Source: an uncultured Bacteroidota bacterium (lineage in GTDB: Bacteria > Bacteroidota > Bacteroidia > AKYH767-A > OLB10). From it: 52,776 bases of DNA. A program made the translations under genes and the position numbers. A model generated the notes under the pieces. It made no database searches. It worked only from the letters and a program-made list of their open reading frames with translations, and was not told the origin of the DNA. The DNA lies in assembly GCA_903847585.1 (NCBI GenBank), contig CAINEC010000077.1, positions 1-52,776 of the forward strand, read 5' to 3'. Positions 1 to 8,955 of the stretch are shown here, piece after piece. Positions within the stretch are counted from its first letter, which is position 1. Each line of letters opens with the position of its first letter.

Positions 1-159
1 AATAGAAAGACGATTATGTCCGAGTGCTAATTCATCGTGATACCAAGCACCGCGTGCATCAGGACCTCTATGCGCAATTGACACCAACATTTTTTCAAGC
101 ACTGCATTTCGTTCAGCGCCATTTAATGAAGTATCAACAAAACCTGCTATTCCGCACAT
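1..159 (-). CDS. asnB: Asparagine synthase (glutamine-hydrolysing), 5' part only
   Basis: The minus strand encodes 53 residues beginning MCGIAGFVD and running off the left edge. Cys2 right after the initiator Met is the N-terminal nucleophile of class II glutamine amidotransferases, and the later segment with HRGPD followed by LGHNRLSI is the conserved glutaminase core of AsnB-type enzymes. The family makes asparagine, or amidates sugars and peptides in its paralogues, using glutamine ammonia and ATP. The start lies 3 bases after the stop of the upstream glycosyltransferase gene, so it is probably the third gene of a YfhO-GT4-asnB operon. In that setting a role in surface polysaccharide synthesis, as for WbpS/AsnB paralogues, is as likely as asparagine biosynthesis. 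The synthetase half is outside the window. Confidence 0.9.
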   Translation of the reverse strand, partial: MCGIAGFVDTSLNGAERNAVLEKMLVSIAHRGPDARGAWYHDELALGHNRLSI

Positions 160-162
160 AGT

Positions 163-1449
163 TTATGAATTAAAAATTATTGATGAAAGTTGTTGCGTTA
201 ATTCCTTGCGTGTATACTTCGAAACTTCCGCTTGATTTATTAAATGACGATTATCGTGGTTAATCTCGTTCAACAACCAGTCTTGTAATTGCTTTTTATC
301 TGAACGATTAAACATTTCTCCAGCATTACAACTTCTGATAATCGTAGCGGCATCCCCGTTAGATGGACCGATTCCAACGATTCTTTTTTTAGCTCCTAAA
401 TACTCGAATAGTTTACCTGTCAAGATACCTTCTGCACCTGGCGCATCTGGAATGACTAATAACAAAAGATTAGTCTGCTTCATAAACTTGACCGCATCTT
501 GATGCTTTACGTGTCCGATAAATTCAGCCGAAATATTTAAAGTGCGAAGTTGTTCTTTGATATGTTGTGGAATACTTCCCACAAAACGAAAAACTAAATT
601 GTTCAAATTATTTGCACTAATCAATTTTGATAACGATTCAAAAAACACTGTTGGCTTATAAGAGTCAGCCATGGTGCCTACGTAGGTGATGTAAAACTTA
701 TTGTCACTATTTATTTCCTCTTTTGCAAAATCATTCTCATCAAACCCATTTGGCAATACGTGAATTTTATCGACATTTATTTTAAGCGATTTCTCTGCAA
801 AAGCATATTTAATGTAATTACTCACTACCAAAATAGAATCAGCCCTTTCAAGGACTTTCTTTTCTAATGCTAAATCTTTTTTCTTAGCCCAGTTGGTATG
901 CAATAATTCTTTGTAGTAATAAATATCTGTCCACGGATCACGTAAATCAGCCACCCATTTCAAATGAGGGAATTCCTTTTTTAATTTCAATCCGATTAAC
1001 TGCGAACTATGCGGAGGAGAAGAAATTAGTATTGTATCAATTTGATGTGCTTGAATTAATTCTGATGCTTTTTGAACAGCGTATTTAATCCACCCTATTC
1101 TTGCATCCGGAATAAAGAAATTACCTCGAATCCATTTTAATGCATCCTGAAAGAAAGAAGATTTCTTCTGATTAGTAAATCCACCGTAAGGCACTTTATC
1201 TTTTCCCGCTACCGCAGATAAAATATTCAATGCTTCGAATGACTTTGTGTAAGTGACATTCAAAGTGGATGGAACAATTGATTTTAAAGATTCATCAATA
1301 ACGGGATAACTTGCGTAAGCAGGATCAACCGTAAGCACATAGGGTATACAGTTATAATCACCTAAGTATTTGGCAAAATGAAGCGTACGCTGAATTCCTG
1401 CTCCTCCACTGGGTGGCCAATAATACGTTATGATGAGAACCTTTTTCAA
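163..1449 (-). CDS. Glycosyltransferase family 4 protein (GT-B fold)
   Basis: A predicted 428-residue glycosyltransferase. The N-terminal part carries the Bacteroidota GT4 pattern KKVLIITYYWPPSGGAGIQR (donor-independent Rossmann half). RDPWTD lies near the middle, and the C-terminal half has the E-x7-E-like stretch with PGAEG and GKLFEYLGA that contacts the nucleotide sugar. I place the start at TTG 1449, one base after the stop of the YfhO gene, because similarity to the family begins immediately there. An upstream ATG at 1503 would add 18 residues that only re-read the YfhO 3' end in another frame. The gene sits between a YfhO-type membrane protein and an asparagine-synthase gene, which suggests polysaccharide or glycan synthesis. 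Substrate unknown. Confidence 0.85.
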   Translation of the reverse strand: MKKVLIITYYWPPSGGAGIQRTLHFAKYLGDYNCIPYVLTVDPAYASYPVIDESLKSIVPSTLNVTYTKSFEALNILSAVAGKDKVPYGGFTNQKKSSFFQDALKWIRGNFFIPDARIGWIKYAVQKASELIQAHQIDTILISSPPHSSQLIGLKLKKEFPHLKWVADLRDPWTDIYYYKELLHTNWAKKKDLALEKKVLERADSILVVSNYIKYAFAEKSLKINVDKIHVLPNGFDENDFAKEEINSDNKFYITYVGTMADSYKPTVFFESLSKLISANNLNNLVFRFVGSIPQHIKEQLRTLNISAEFIGHVKHQDAVKFMKQTNLLLLVIPDAPGAEGILTGKLFEYLGAKKRIVGIGPSNGDAATIIRSCNAGEMFNRSDKKQLQDWLLNEINHDNRHLINQAEVSKYTRKELTQQLSSIIFNS

Positions 1450-1450
1450 T

Positions 1451-3883
1451 TTAGCTTTTTGTGTCTGTCGACTTTCCTTTAAACTCCATAAACACCGCTG
1501 CACCTAACAACACTACCAACATCATTGAACCTGCTAAAGCCATTTTCTCTCCTTGCTCATATACAGCTGGTTCAAATTTGAATTCGATTTTATGTTTACC
1601 CGCTGGAATTTTCAATCCTCTTAAAACATAATTCAAGCGAATATGATCAGTAAGTTTTCCATCTATGTATGCATTCCAACCTGCAGGATAATGTATTTCA
1701 GAAAATACTGCTAATCGATCTGCATTCGAACTTGAATTGTAAGTCAACTGCATTGGTGAGTATCCGTTTTCAGCTAATGTAATTGTTGCAGTTGAATCCA
1801 CTACATTCTGACTTAACCCACTAACGCCATTGGCATAACGCTGATCGATTACAGCTGTAGTTTTAAAGTCAAGTGAATCCATTTCTTTCATTTCCGCATC
1901 TGCATTCGGAACAATCTTCCAATTCTGAACAAACCATGCATTTCCTAATGCTTCTGGGTTTTGTTGCAACATCGGCTGACCTGTTTGCTGATTCGTAAAG
2001 ATGATATACTTTGCATTCAGCATATTCCACACACGTTGATTGCCTTTTGAAATTTGTCTTTCAACCAACTCTTGATATCTCTTCAACTTGGCTCCGTGAT
2101 AACCACCTATCGATTTATGATAATACGATGTACTTGCATCGTTAAACGGACTTACCGATAAATTATAAACGCGGTAGTATGATTTATCTTGAAGAATCTG
2201 CTCATCAATTTCTGATTTAGGAAAAGGATTTGAAACAGAAGATTGCGTTGTAAATTTATCATCATTCAAATAACGCTTATCATTAAACCATAAATCAACA
2301 ACGATCAATCCAGCTAAAATCATAAACACCATTTCTTTTTTCATCTTGCCATTCAACATCCTCCACAATAAAAAGAAAGCTGCACTGATAAAGAATAATG
2401 ATTTGAATGCATCAATTTGCAATAATGATTCACGGTCTTTTCTTAATGCCTCTAATAACCAAGGATATTGTCCAAGTTGCTCATCCGAAGGACCATTAAA
2501 ATTCCCAAACAAACTTGGCAATATAAGCATGATTAAACATAATCCTCCTGCAATATAAAATGCCCACCATAAGAATTTGATTTTATCTTTTGCATTACCG
2601 TTGGTGTCTGTCAATTTGTTTAATCCTAATATACCTGCTAATGGAATAATCAATGACACTAACACCAATGTCATAGATACCGAACGGAATTTATTATAGC
2701 CTGGCACATGATCAAAGAAGAAATTTGTCAATGGTAAAAAGTGACTACCCCAAGAAAGCATGATTGATAATAATGCTACAACAATCATCCATACTCTTAA
2801 ATATCCTCCGACTAAAAACAATGCTAAAACAAATAAAAATACTGGAATTGCTCCGCTGTAAACTGGTCCTGATGTCATAGGCTGATCACCCCAATATAAC
2901 GGTGCTGCCTTTACGAAATCTTTGGCTGAACCTTCATTCGCATTATTTTTTATTGCTTCATAGGTAGCAGATTTCTCATCTAACTTATATCCTGAAGCAC
3001 CACCATTAAAATTCGAAACGAGTAAGGTAAATGTTTCCATCTTTCCATAACTCCATCCTAATGCGTAATCTTTATCTAATCCAGTACTAATCTTTTTCTC
3101 TGTTAGTTCTGATGGACCACGCGTTGAATATTTACCATACTCTGCTGTTGCCATTAAGTTGGTTATGTTTGGTAATACAGCAATGGCTGCGACTCCAGCT
3201 AAAATTATAGAGGCAATCATAAAATCTTTAATCGTTTTATTGATTACTGCATTCACGAATTCTGAAATAGCAAGTAATCCAACTGCAATTGCTAAGTAGT
3301 AAGTAATCTGCAAGTGATTCGCATAAATCTGTAAACTCAAGGCAAGTGCTGTTAAGGCACCTCCCGACAACCATTTTCCTCGATAGGCCATCATTACACC
3401 CGCAATTACCATTGGCATTAAAGCAATCGCCTGTACTTTGGTATTATGTCCTGCAACCAAACTGACGAAGTTAAATGAACAGAATGCGTAGGCAATTGCT
3501 AACGCTATGGCTAGACGAAAATCAGCTTTAAGCGTAATTGCTAAAATGTAGAAACTTAATAAAGCAATAAATACAATGTTTGCTGGAGAAGGTAAACCCA
3601 ACCATATAAAATCATTGATATACTTCACCCAATTCGAAGGATATAAAACAGAAATCTGATAAGAAGGCATTCCACTAAACATGGAGTTGGTCCATAAGGC
3701 TTCTTTTCCTGTTTGCGCTTTATAATCTAAAATCTCCTTGCTCATTCCAATCCACTGCGACACGTCATGCGTTGAAAGCGAGGATCCAGAAAGTGTTGGA
3801 AGAAAATAAACTACAGTAAGTAAAAGGAAAACACCCATTGCAATAGCATGAGGCTTCACCTTGTTAAAGTCGATAGATTTCAT
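1451..3883 (-). CDS. YfhO family membrane protein (GT-C-like)
   Basis: An 810-residue polytopic membrane protein. A hydrophobic helix starts about residue 14, many more follow through about residue 540, then a roughly 220-residue soluble extracytoplasmic region and a final TM helix near residue 780 with a basic tail. This matches the YfhO family, whose Gram-positive members help glycosylate lipoteichoic acid and which is thought to have a GT-C fold with lipid-linked sugar donors. The early loop with STHDVSQWIGMSKEI resembles the first periplasmic loop where GT-C enzymes place acidic catalytic residues. It is followed immediately by a GT4 gene and then asnB, so the three are probably cotranscribed for envelope glycan assembly. 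Substrate unproven. Confidence 0.85.
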   Translation of the reverse strand: MKSIDFNKVKPHAIAMGVFLLLTVVYFLPTLSGSSLSTHDVSQWIGMSKEILDYKAQTGKEALWTNSMFSGMPSYQISVLYPSNWVKYINDFIWLGLPSPANIVFIALLSFYILAITLKADFRLAIALAIAYAFCSFNFVSLVAGHNTKVQAIALMPMVIAGVMMAYRGKWLSGGALTALALSLQIYANHLQITYYLAIAVGLLAISEFVNAVINKTIKDFMIASIILAGVAAIAVLPNITNLMATAEYGKYSTRGPSELTEKKISTGLDKDYALGWSYGKMETFTLLVSNFNGGASGYKLDEKSATYEAIKNNANEGSAKDFVKAAPLYWGDQPMTSGPVYSGAIPVFLFVLALFLVGGYLRVWMIVVALLSIMLSWGSHFLPLTNFFFDHVPGYNKFRSVSMTLVLVSLIIPLAGILGLNKLTDTNGNAKDKIKFLWWAFYIAGGLCLIMLILPSLFGNFNGPSDEQLGQYPWLLEALRKDRESLLQIDAFKSLFFISAAFFLLWRMLNGKMKKEMVFMILAGLIVVDLWFNDKRYLNDDKFTTQSSVSNPFPKSEIDEQILQDKSYYRVYNLSVSPFNDASTSYYHKSIGGYHGAKLKRYQELVERQISKGNQRVWNMLNAKYIIFTNQQTGQPMLQQNPEALGNAWFVQNWKIVPNADAEMKEMDSLDFKTTAVIDQRYANGVSGLSQNVVDSTATITLAENGYSPMQLTYNSSSNADRLAVFSEIHYPAGWNAYIDGKLTDHIRLNYVLRGLKIPAGKHKIEFKFEPAVYEQGEKMALAGSMMLVVLLGAAVFMEFKGKSTDTKS

Positions 3884-3983
3884 AGTATATGTAATTGCCT
3901 CCGAAAATAATCGGAAAATGCCGAACTACGAAATAAAAAACCAAAAATTAACCACCAGGAATACGAACAAAAAACAAACGGAA

Positions 3984-4238
3984 TCAGTCTTTGATTTCTA
4001 CATAATCAACGTACTCCCCATCATCGTCGTTAATTCGTTTGTTCGACTTTTTAGTAGACGTATCTACATGAACTTTTCCCTCTTGATTTCGCTGATGAGC
4101 GTATGAATGACCTTGTTGCTTTTGCATCTCTTTATAAAGCTTTTTCGATACCGCATTCATCACTAAGAAGAACAGGTACCGTCTAAAAACTCCAAAGACA
4201 ATAAAAATAGCAATGAGTACAAGAATAAAATCAGACAT
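3984..4238 (-). CDS. DUF4834 family small membrane protein
   Basis: An 84-residue protein with one N-terminal TM helix (about residues 4-20), a basic amphipathic stretch (KKLYKEMQKQ) and a charged tail ending DDGEYVDYVEIKD. The EYVDYEE-like C-terminus preceded by KKSNKR is typical of DUF4834, a short Bacteroidota family of unknown function. It starts 19 bases after carB stops and has its own perfect Shine-Dalgarno sequence in that gap. About 100 bases separate it from the YfhO gene downstream. Function unknown; a single-pass inner membrane protein with a cytoplasmic tail is the most that can be said. Confidence 0.8.
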   Translation of the reverse strand: MSDFILVLIAIFIVFGVFRRYLFFLVMNAVSKKLYKEMQKQQGHSYAHQRNQEGKVHVDTSTKKSNKRINDDDGEYVDYVEIKD

Positions 4239-4243
4239 AAAAG

Positions 4244-4251
4244 CCTCCTTT
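4244..4251 (-). promoter_or_regulatory. Strong Shine-Dalgarno site for the DUF4834 gene
   Basis: The minus strand reads AAAGGAGG, five bases before the ATG at 4238 and inside the 19-base carB/DUF4834 gap. Most genes in this window have no recognisable SD, as is usual in Bacteroidota, so this full anti-SD match stands out and supports independent, efficient initiation of the small protein. Confidence 0.7.
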
Positions 4252-4257
4252 CAATAA

Positions 4258-7074
4258 TTATCTCGACAAATATAGATTTCGTTCAGAATAGACCTTTTGG
4301 AAGAATTCATCCTGTAAATCATCAATGAAATAAATCGCCTCACCTGTTGATTTCATCTCTGGCCCTAGTTCTTTATTTACATCTCTGAATTTCTCGAATG
4401 AAAACACAGGAACTTTAATCGCATATCCACTCTTAGTAGGATTGAATTTAATATCCTTTACTTTAACAGCACCCAACATCACCTTAGTTGCATAGTTAAC
4501 ATACGGTTCATCGTAGGCCTTCGCAATAAATGGAACTGTACGTGACGCTCTCGGATTAGCCTCAATGACATAAACGATATCGTTTTTAATCGCGAACTGA
4601 ATATTGATTAATCCTTTTACCTGCATTGCTTTCGCAATTGACTTAGTATGTTCTTCAATCTGACGAATCACATCATCACTTAAATCAAACGGAGGTAGAA
4701 CAGCATTACTATCACCACTATGAATTCCGGCTGGCTCAATATGCTCCATGATACCAATGATGTAAACATCTTCTCCATCACAAATCGCATCTGCTTCTGC
4801 TTCTATTGCTTTCTCTAAAAAATGATCTACCAACACTTTGTTATCAGGAATATCTTTTAAAATATTTACAACATGCGTCTCTAACTCTTGCTCATTGATA
4901 ACAATTTTCATACTCTGTCCGCCTAGTACATAACTCGGACGAACTAAAAGAGGAAATCCTAACTCTCTTGAAACACCAACCGCTTGATCTGCATCTTCAA
5001 TTACTCCAAATTTCGGATAAGGAATATTTAAATCGCGAAGCAAAGTTGAAAAACGACCACGGTCCTCTGCTAAATCCAACGACTCGTAACTAGTACCAAT
5101 GATTTTGATTCCGTACTTATTTAATTTCTCTGCTAACTTTAAAGCTGTTTGTCCACCTAACTGCACAATCACCCCTTCTGGTTTTTCATGTTGGATAATA
5201 TCGTAGATATGCTCCCAGAAAACAGGCTCGAAGTATAGTTTATCAGCAATATCGAAATCGGTTGAAACTGTTTCAGGATTACAATTAATCATGATGGTTT
5301 CATAGCCACATTCCTTAGCAGCTAGTACACCATGCACACAACTATAATCGAATTCGATTCCTTGTCCAATACGATTAGGGCCTGAACCTAGAATAATAAT
5401 TTTCTTTTTATCGCTTGCTACAGATTCATTCTCTGTTTCAAAAGTAGAATAGTAATAAGGAGTGCGCGCTTCAAATTCTGCTGCACAGGTATCAACCAGT
5501 TTGTAAACACGATTTATTTTTAAATCTTTTCGCTTTGCATAAACCTGACTTTCTAAACAACGAAGCAAATGAGCAATCTGACGATCAGCATAACCTTTCT
5601 GCTTTGCATCCAGCATTAAGTCAAATGGTAAAGAGTCAAGCGTATGCTTTTGAATTTCTTTTTCAAGCTCTACTAACTCTTCAATTTGATTTAAGAACCA
5701 AGCATCAATTTTTGTTAGCTTCTGAATAGTTTTAAAAGGAATTCCTAGTTTGAATGCATCATAAATATGGAACAATCGATTCCATCCTGGATTTTTCAAA
5801 CTATCTAAAATCTGTTCTTGATTTTTAAGTTCTTTTCCATCCGCACCTAGTCCGTTACGTTTTATCTCTAACGATTGACAAGCCTTTTGCAATGCCTCTT
5901 GAAACGAACGTCCTATACCCATTGCTTCCCCCACCGATTTCATTTGAAGTCCTAAATGACGATCAGCACCTTTAAACTTATCGAAATTCCAACGAGGTAC
6001 TTTCACGATTACATAATCGATGGTTGGCTCAAAGAAAGCCGAAGTACTTTTCGTGATTTGATTTTTTAATTCATCGAGATTATATCCTATTGCGAGTTTA
6101 GCCGCAATCTTAGCAATTGGATATCCCGTTGCTTTTGATGCTAACGCTGAAGAACGTGATACACGAGGGTTGATTTCAATAACTATAATTTCATCTTCAT
6201 TCTCCGGATTAACAGAGAACTGAATATTACATCCACCTGCAAATTGTCCGATACCATTCATGCATTTGATAGCAAGGTCACGCATCTTCTGATAAGTACG
6301 ATCACTAAGCGTCATAGCAGGAGCAACTGTAATAGAGTCACCTGTATGAATACCCATCGGATCGAAGTTCTCAATAGAACAGATGATAATCACATTCCCA
6401 TTGCTATCACGTAATAATTCTAGCTCATACTCTTTCCAACCCATGATACTCTGTTCTACCAATACTTCGTGAACAGGAGAGGCATGTAATCCGAAATTTA
6501 GCGCATTATCAAATTCTTCCTGGGTATGAACAAATCCTCCACCCGTACCTCCAAGCGTAAACGATGGACGAATTACTAGTGGAAATCCAATTTCTTGAGC
6601 AATTTCTTTTCCTTCTAAAAACGATGTTGCCGTTCTTCCTTTACAAACACCTGCACCTAACTCTAACATCTTTAATCGGAAAAGCTCACGGTCTTCAGTC
6701 GTATGAATAGCATCGATATCAACACCAATGATTTTCACACCATGCTTTTCCCAAAGTCCTGCTTTTTGACAATCAATGGCAAGGTTCAATGCAGTTTGTC
6801 CTCCCATTGTTGGAAGCACCGCATCAATTTTATGTTTAGTTAATATTTCACCAATCGACTTACGATTAAGTGGTTTTAAATAAATGTGATCTGCCGTTAC
6901 CTTATCGGTCATGATCGTTGCAGGATTCGAGTTGATTAAAACAACTTCAATTCCTTCTTCTTTCAACGATCTGGCAGCCTGGCTACCAGAGTAATCAAAT
7001 TCGCAGGCTTGTCCAATAATAATAGGACCGCTTCCAATAATTAAGACCGATTTAATTGAATGATCGCGTGGCAT
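4258..7074 (-). CDS. carB: Carbamoyl-phosphate synthase large subunit, short form
   Basis: A 938-residue CarB that makes carbamoyl phosphate from bicarbonate, ammonia (delivered by CarA) and 2 ATP for pyrimidines and arginine. Two homologous ATP-grasp synthetase halves are evident: the first opens with [17 protein letters not shown] (about 14-30), has the glycine-rich loop GGTGGGF (about 175-181) and [12 protein letters not shown] (about 300-311); the second opens with [16 protein letters not shown] (about 563-578) and has [12 protein letters not shown]. The protein stops soon after the second half, so the C-terminal MGS-like allosteric domain of roughly 130 residues found in E. coli CarB (about 1073 residues) is absent. 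Short CarB is known in Bacteroidota. carA is not adjacent. A possible -7 box TACTTTTG lies at 7190-7183, without a good -33 partner. Confidence 0.97.
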   Translation of the reverse strand: MPRDHSIKSVLIIGSGPIIIGQACEFDYSGSQAARSLKEEGIEVVLINSNPATIMTDKVTADHIYLKPLNRKSIGEILTKHKIDAVLPTMGGQTALNLAIDCQKAGLWEKHGVKIIGVDIDAIHTTEDRELFRLKMLELGAGVCKGRTATSFLEGKEIAQEIGFPLVIRPSFTLGGTGGGFVHTQEEFDNALNFGLHASPVHEVLVEQSIMGWKEYELELLRDSNGNVIIICSIENFDPMGIHTGDSITVAPAMTLSDRTYQKMRDLAIKCMNGIGQFAGGCNIQFSVNPENEDEIIVIEINPRVSRSSALASKATGYPIAKIAAKLAIGYNLDELKNQITKSTSAFFEPTIDYVIVKVPRWNFDKFKGADRHLGLQMKSVGEAMGIGRSFQEALQKACQSLEIKRNGLGADGKELKNQEQILDSLKNPGWNRLFHIYDAFKLGIPFKTIQKLTKIDAWFLNQIEELVELEKEIQKHTLDSLPFDLMLDAKQKGYADRQIAHLLRCLESQVYAKRKDLKINRVYKLVDTCAAEFEARTPYYYSTFETENESVASDKKKIIILGSGPNRIGQGIEFDYSCVHGVLAAKECGYETIMINCNPETVSTDFDIADKLYFEPVFWEHIYDIIQHEKPEGVIVQLGGQTALKLAEKLNKYGIKIIGTSYESLDLAEDRGRFSTLLRDLNIPYPKFGVIEDADQAVGVSRELGFPLLVRPSYVLGGQSMKIVINEQELETHVVNILKDIPDNKVLVDHFLEKAIEAEADAICDGEDVYIIGIMEHIEPAGIHSGDSNAVLPPFDLSDDVIRQIEEHTKSIAKAMQVKGLINIQFAIKNDIVYVIEANPRASRTVPFIAKAYDEPYVNYATKVMLGAVKVKDIKFNPTKSGYAIKVPVFSFEKFRDVNKELGPEMKSTGEAIYFIDDLQDEFFQKVYSERNLYLSR

Positions 7075-7211
7075 AGCAGTAGTTTTTAATATGTTCGGAT
7101 ATAAAAATAGCTACCGATGCTTTTTCAAAAAATTTGAAATTGACCGATAGCTGCATAATTTTTTTAGTTGAGCGAAAGTAAGCAAAAGTAAAAATCGAAA
7201 CTGCATATGTT

Positions 7212-7246
7212 GAAAAATAAAACGGGCATCTTTTTCAAGATGCCCG
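7212..7246 (-). terminator. Rho-independent terminator of rpmH
   Basis: A perfect 10-bp stem (arms 7223-7232 and 7237-7246, 4-base loop) begins 28 bases beyond the rpmH stop on the minus strand and is followed on that strand by TTTTATTTTTC. It isolates rpmH from carB. Confidence 0.85.
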
Positions 7247-7273
7247 CCTATCAAATATTTTTTTCTAAAGAAA

Positions 7274-7432
7274 TTACTTTCTCCAAGAACGCTCGTCAGA
7301 AACCGTCAATTTATGACGTCCTTTCTTACGACGTGCTGCTAATACACGACGACCATTAGCCGTGCTCATACGCTTTTTAAAACCGTGTTTATTTCTACGC
7401 TTACGTAAAGAAGGTTGGAATGTCCTTTTCAT
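7274..7432 (-). CDS. rpmH: 50S ribosomal protein bL34
   Basis: A 52-residue, strongly basic protein beginning [18 protein letters not shown] and continuing with the R-M-x-T-x-N-G-R-R-V-L-x-x-R-R-x-K-G-R core of bL34, ending in a Bacteroidota-style SDERSWRK tail. It is a structural protein of the large ribosomal subunit. The gene is monocistronic, with its own promoter (7463-7492) and a strong terminator. There is no dnaA or rnpA beside it, unlike the arrangement in many other phyla; that separation is common in Bacteroidota. Confidence 0.98.
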   Translation of the reverse strand: MKRTFQPSLRKRRNKHGFKKRMSTANGRRVLAARRKKGRHKLTVSDERSWRK

Positions 7433-7462
7433 GACTATACTTTGTTATTCTTATTGGGATGG

Positions 7463-7492
7463 CAAAGATAATAAAAAACTAATAGGTTCAAA
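7463..7492 (-). promoter_or_regulatory. Bacteroidota-type promoter of rpmH
   Basis: The minus strand has TTTG (7492-7489), an 18-base spacer and TATCTTTG (7470-7463). This fits the primary-sigma consensus TTTG-N19-TAnnTTTG of the phylum and lies about 30 bases before the rpmH start. Confidence 0.7.
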
Positions 7493-7569
7493 ACAGATTG
7501 TCATTTTTTCCTGATTATTTAAAAAATAAAAGCTTCTAACTCTAAATAATTAAATATCAATATGAAAAA

Positions 7570-8211
7570 CTATAATGATTGGCGCGGAATATACACGATA
7601 GCCTTAGTTTCGAAAAATTCCAAGGGGAAATATTCGTGAATTGACTGCACTTCAACTACTTTTTTATAAGGACTTAACTCCTCTTTTAAGTCGCCACCTT
7701 TTAAGACCACCCAGCCGTTTGGCAGGCTTCCCACCTGTCCCATTTTACAATTTCTAAAGCTCCAGCCCACTAATTCCTGCATGGGCGCTACGGCCCTGCT
7801 AACCACATAATCAAATTCCTCTTTTAACTCTTCTGCTCTACTCCTTTTCACCACCACATTTTTCAAACCTAGCTCTTTAACAATATCCTCCACTACTTTG
7901 ATTTTCTTCTCGATGGAATCGACCAGCGTGAACTTCACATTAGGATAATAAATAGCCAAAGGGATACCCGGAAACCCTCCACCAGTTCCAATATCTAAAA
8001 CACGTGCACCATCATCAAATCGAATATACTTTACTAATGATAATGAATGAAGAATATGCTTAACTGTTAGGTTCTCGATATCTTTTCTCGAAACAAGATT
8101 TACCTTTTCGTTCCAAGATTTAAAAAGCTCTTCGTGCTTTGCAAAAAGCAATAATTGTTCTTCAGATAAATTGGGGAAATATTGCTTTAAAACTTGAGAG
8201 TGATCGATCAT
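7570..8211 (-). CDS. rsmG: 16S rRNA (guanine527-N7)-methyltransferase
   Basis: A 213-residue RsmG/GidB that methylates N7 of G527 in 16S rRNA using S-adenosylmethionine; loss typically gives low-level streptomycin resistance. The SAM-binding motif VLDIGTGGGFPGIPLAI (about residues 70-86), the preceding NLVSRKD...HSLSL region and VVSRAVAP after motif III are all present. Length is normal for the family. It lies 63 bases downstream of the sigma-factor gene but behind a terminator hairpin, so it is probably transcribed separately. Confidence 0.97.
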   Translation of the reverse strand: MIDHSQVLKQYFPNLSEEQLLLFAKHEELFKSWNEKVNLVSRKDIENLTVKHILHSLSLVKYIRFDDGARVLDIGTGGGFPGIPLAIYYPNVKFTLVDSIEKKIKVVEDIVKELGLKNVVVKRSRAEELKEEFDYVVSRAVAPMQELVGWSFRNCKMGQVGSLPNGWVVLKGGDLKEELSPYKKVVEVQSIHEYFPLEFFETKAIVYIPRQSL

Positions 8212-8225
8212 GCTACAAAAATAGC

Positions 8226-8255
8226 CTAAAAAACAAAGGGGACTTTCGTCCCCTT
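8226..8255 (-). terminator. Terminator downstream of the sigma-factor gene
   Basis: An 8-bp perfect stem (8236-8243 with 8248-8255, loop TTTC) is followed on the minus strand by TTGTTTTTTA. It lies between the sigma-factor stop at 8275 and the rsmG start at 8211. Confidence 0.75.
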
Positions 8256-8274
8256 ATTCATATTCAAAATTTAC

Positions 8275-8955
8275 TCAATCGTGTGCGGTATAGTCAGTAC
8301 TTTTAATAATTTGATATAGAAACTCTCTAGCTCTAAATAATTGCGCTTTAACAGTTCCTAAAGGAAGGTCAAGTTCTTCAGCAATTTCTTCATAAGACAA
8401 TTCCTGATAATATCTTAACTCCACTAATTTCTTATAACGAGGTTTTAATTTATCAACTACCTCTTTCATCATTAAAACCTTTTGCTTCTTAACTAAAACA
8501 TCGTCAGGTGTTGGCCCGTCAGATTTGATTTCAAATGACATTTCCTGACCATCTTCATTTTCAAACCCTCTATCAATGCTTAAAAGCATTTTTCTTTTCT
8601 TACGGATAAAGTCGATACAGTTATTAGTTGCAATTTTAAACAACCATGTACTGAAGGCGTAGTCAGGGGTATATTGCTTTATATTTCTGAAAGCCTTTCC
8701 AAATGCCTCAATGGTCAAATCTTCCGCATCATCGCGGTTATTAACCATTTTTAATAGCATATAGTAGATGGAATCCTTGTAACGAGCCATTAATTCAGCA
8801 TAGGCTTTTTGGTCGCCTTCATCGACGGCCTTACGAACCAGCTTAAAATCTTTAATAGCTTTATCAGAGAGGTGTTGAATTTCCTCGTCAGTAATTTGAA
8901 GCTGTGGTTTAGGCTTTTCCATAGTTAGGGTTGGGGTTGATGCTGTTACTTCCAT
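8275..8955 (-). CDS. RNA polymerase sigma factor, sigma-70 family (ECF-like)
   Basis: A 226-residue alternative sigma factor. Region 2 spans about residues 50-120, with DAEDLTIEAFGKAF and FSTWLFKIATNNCIDFIRKKRK (the -10 recognition helix). Region 4 spans about 165-220, with LVELRYYQELSYEEIAEELDLPLGTVKAQLFRAR as the helix-turn-helix for the -35 element. An acidic N-terminal extension of about 40 residues precedes region 2. No anti-sigma gene is adjacent. Its start overlaps the end of the GT2 gene by 10 bases, indicating translational coupling; Met12 is a possible alternative start. Its regulon cannot be deduced here. Confidence 0.92.
   Translation of the reverse strand: MEVTASTPTLTMEKPKPQLQITDEEIQHLSDKAIKDFKLVRKAVDEGDQKAYAELMARYKDSIYYMLLKMVNNRDDAEDLTIEAFGKAFRNIKQYTPDYAFSTWLFKIATNNCIDFIRKKRKMLLSIDRGFENEDGQEMSFEIKSDGPTPDDVLVKKQKVLMMKEVVDKLKPRYKKLVELRYYQELSYEEIAEELDLPLGTVKAQLFRAREFLYQIIKSTDYTAHD

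Noticed and set aside
1450-1503. ATG start of the GT4 gene at 1503
   Set aside because: The extra 18 residues lie inside the YfhO coding end and do not resemble GT4 N-termini; TTG 1449 fits the family start.
5535-5729. Plus-strand frames of 60-95 codons inside carB, CotH, ASST-like, dnaE and other genes
   Set aside because: They are antisense shadows of conserved genes with no initiation signals or family similarity.
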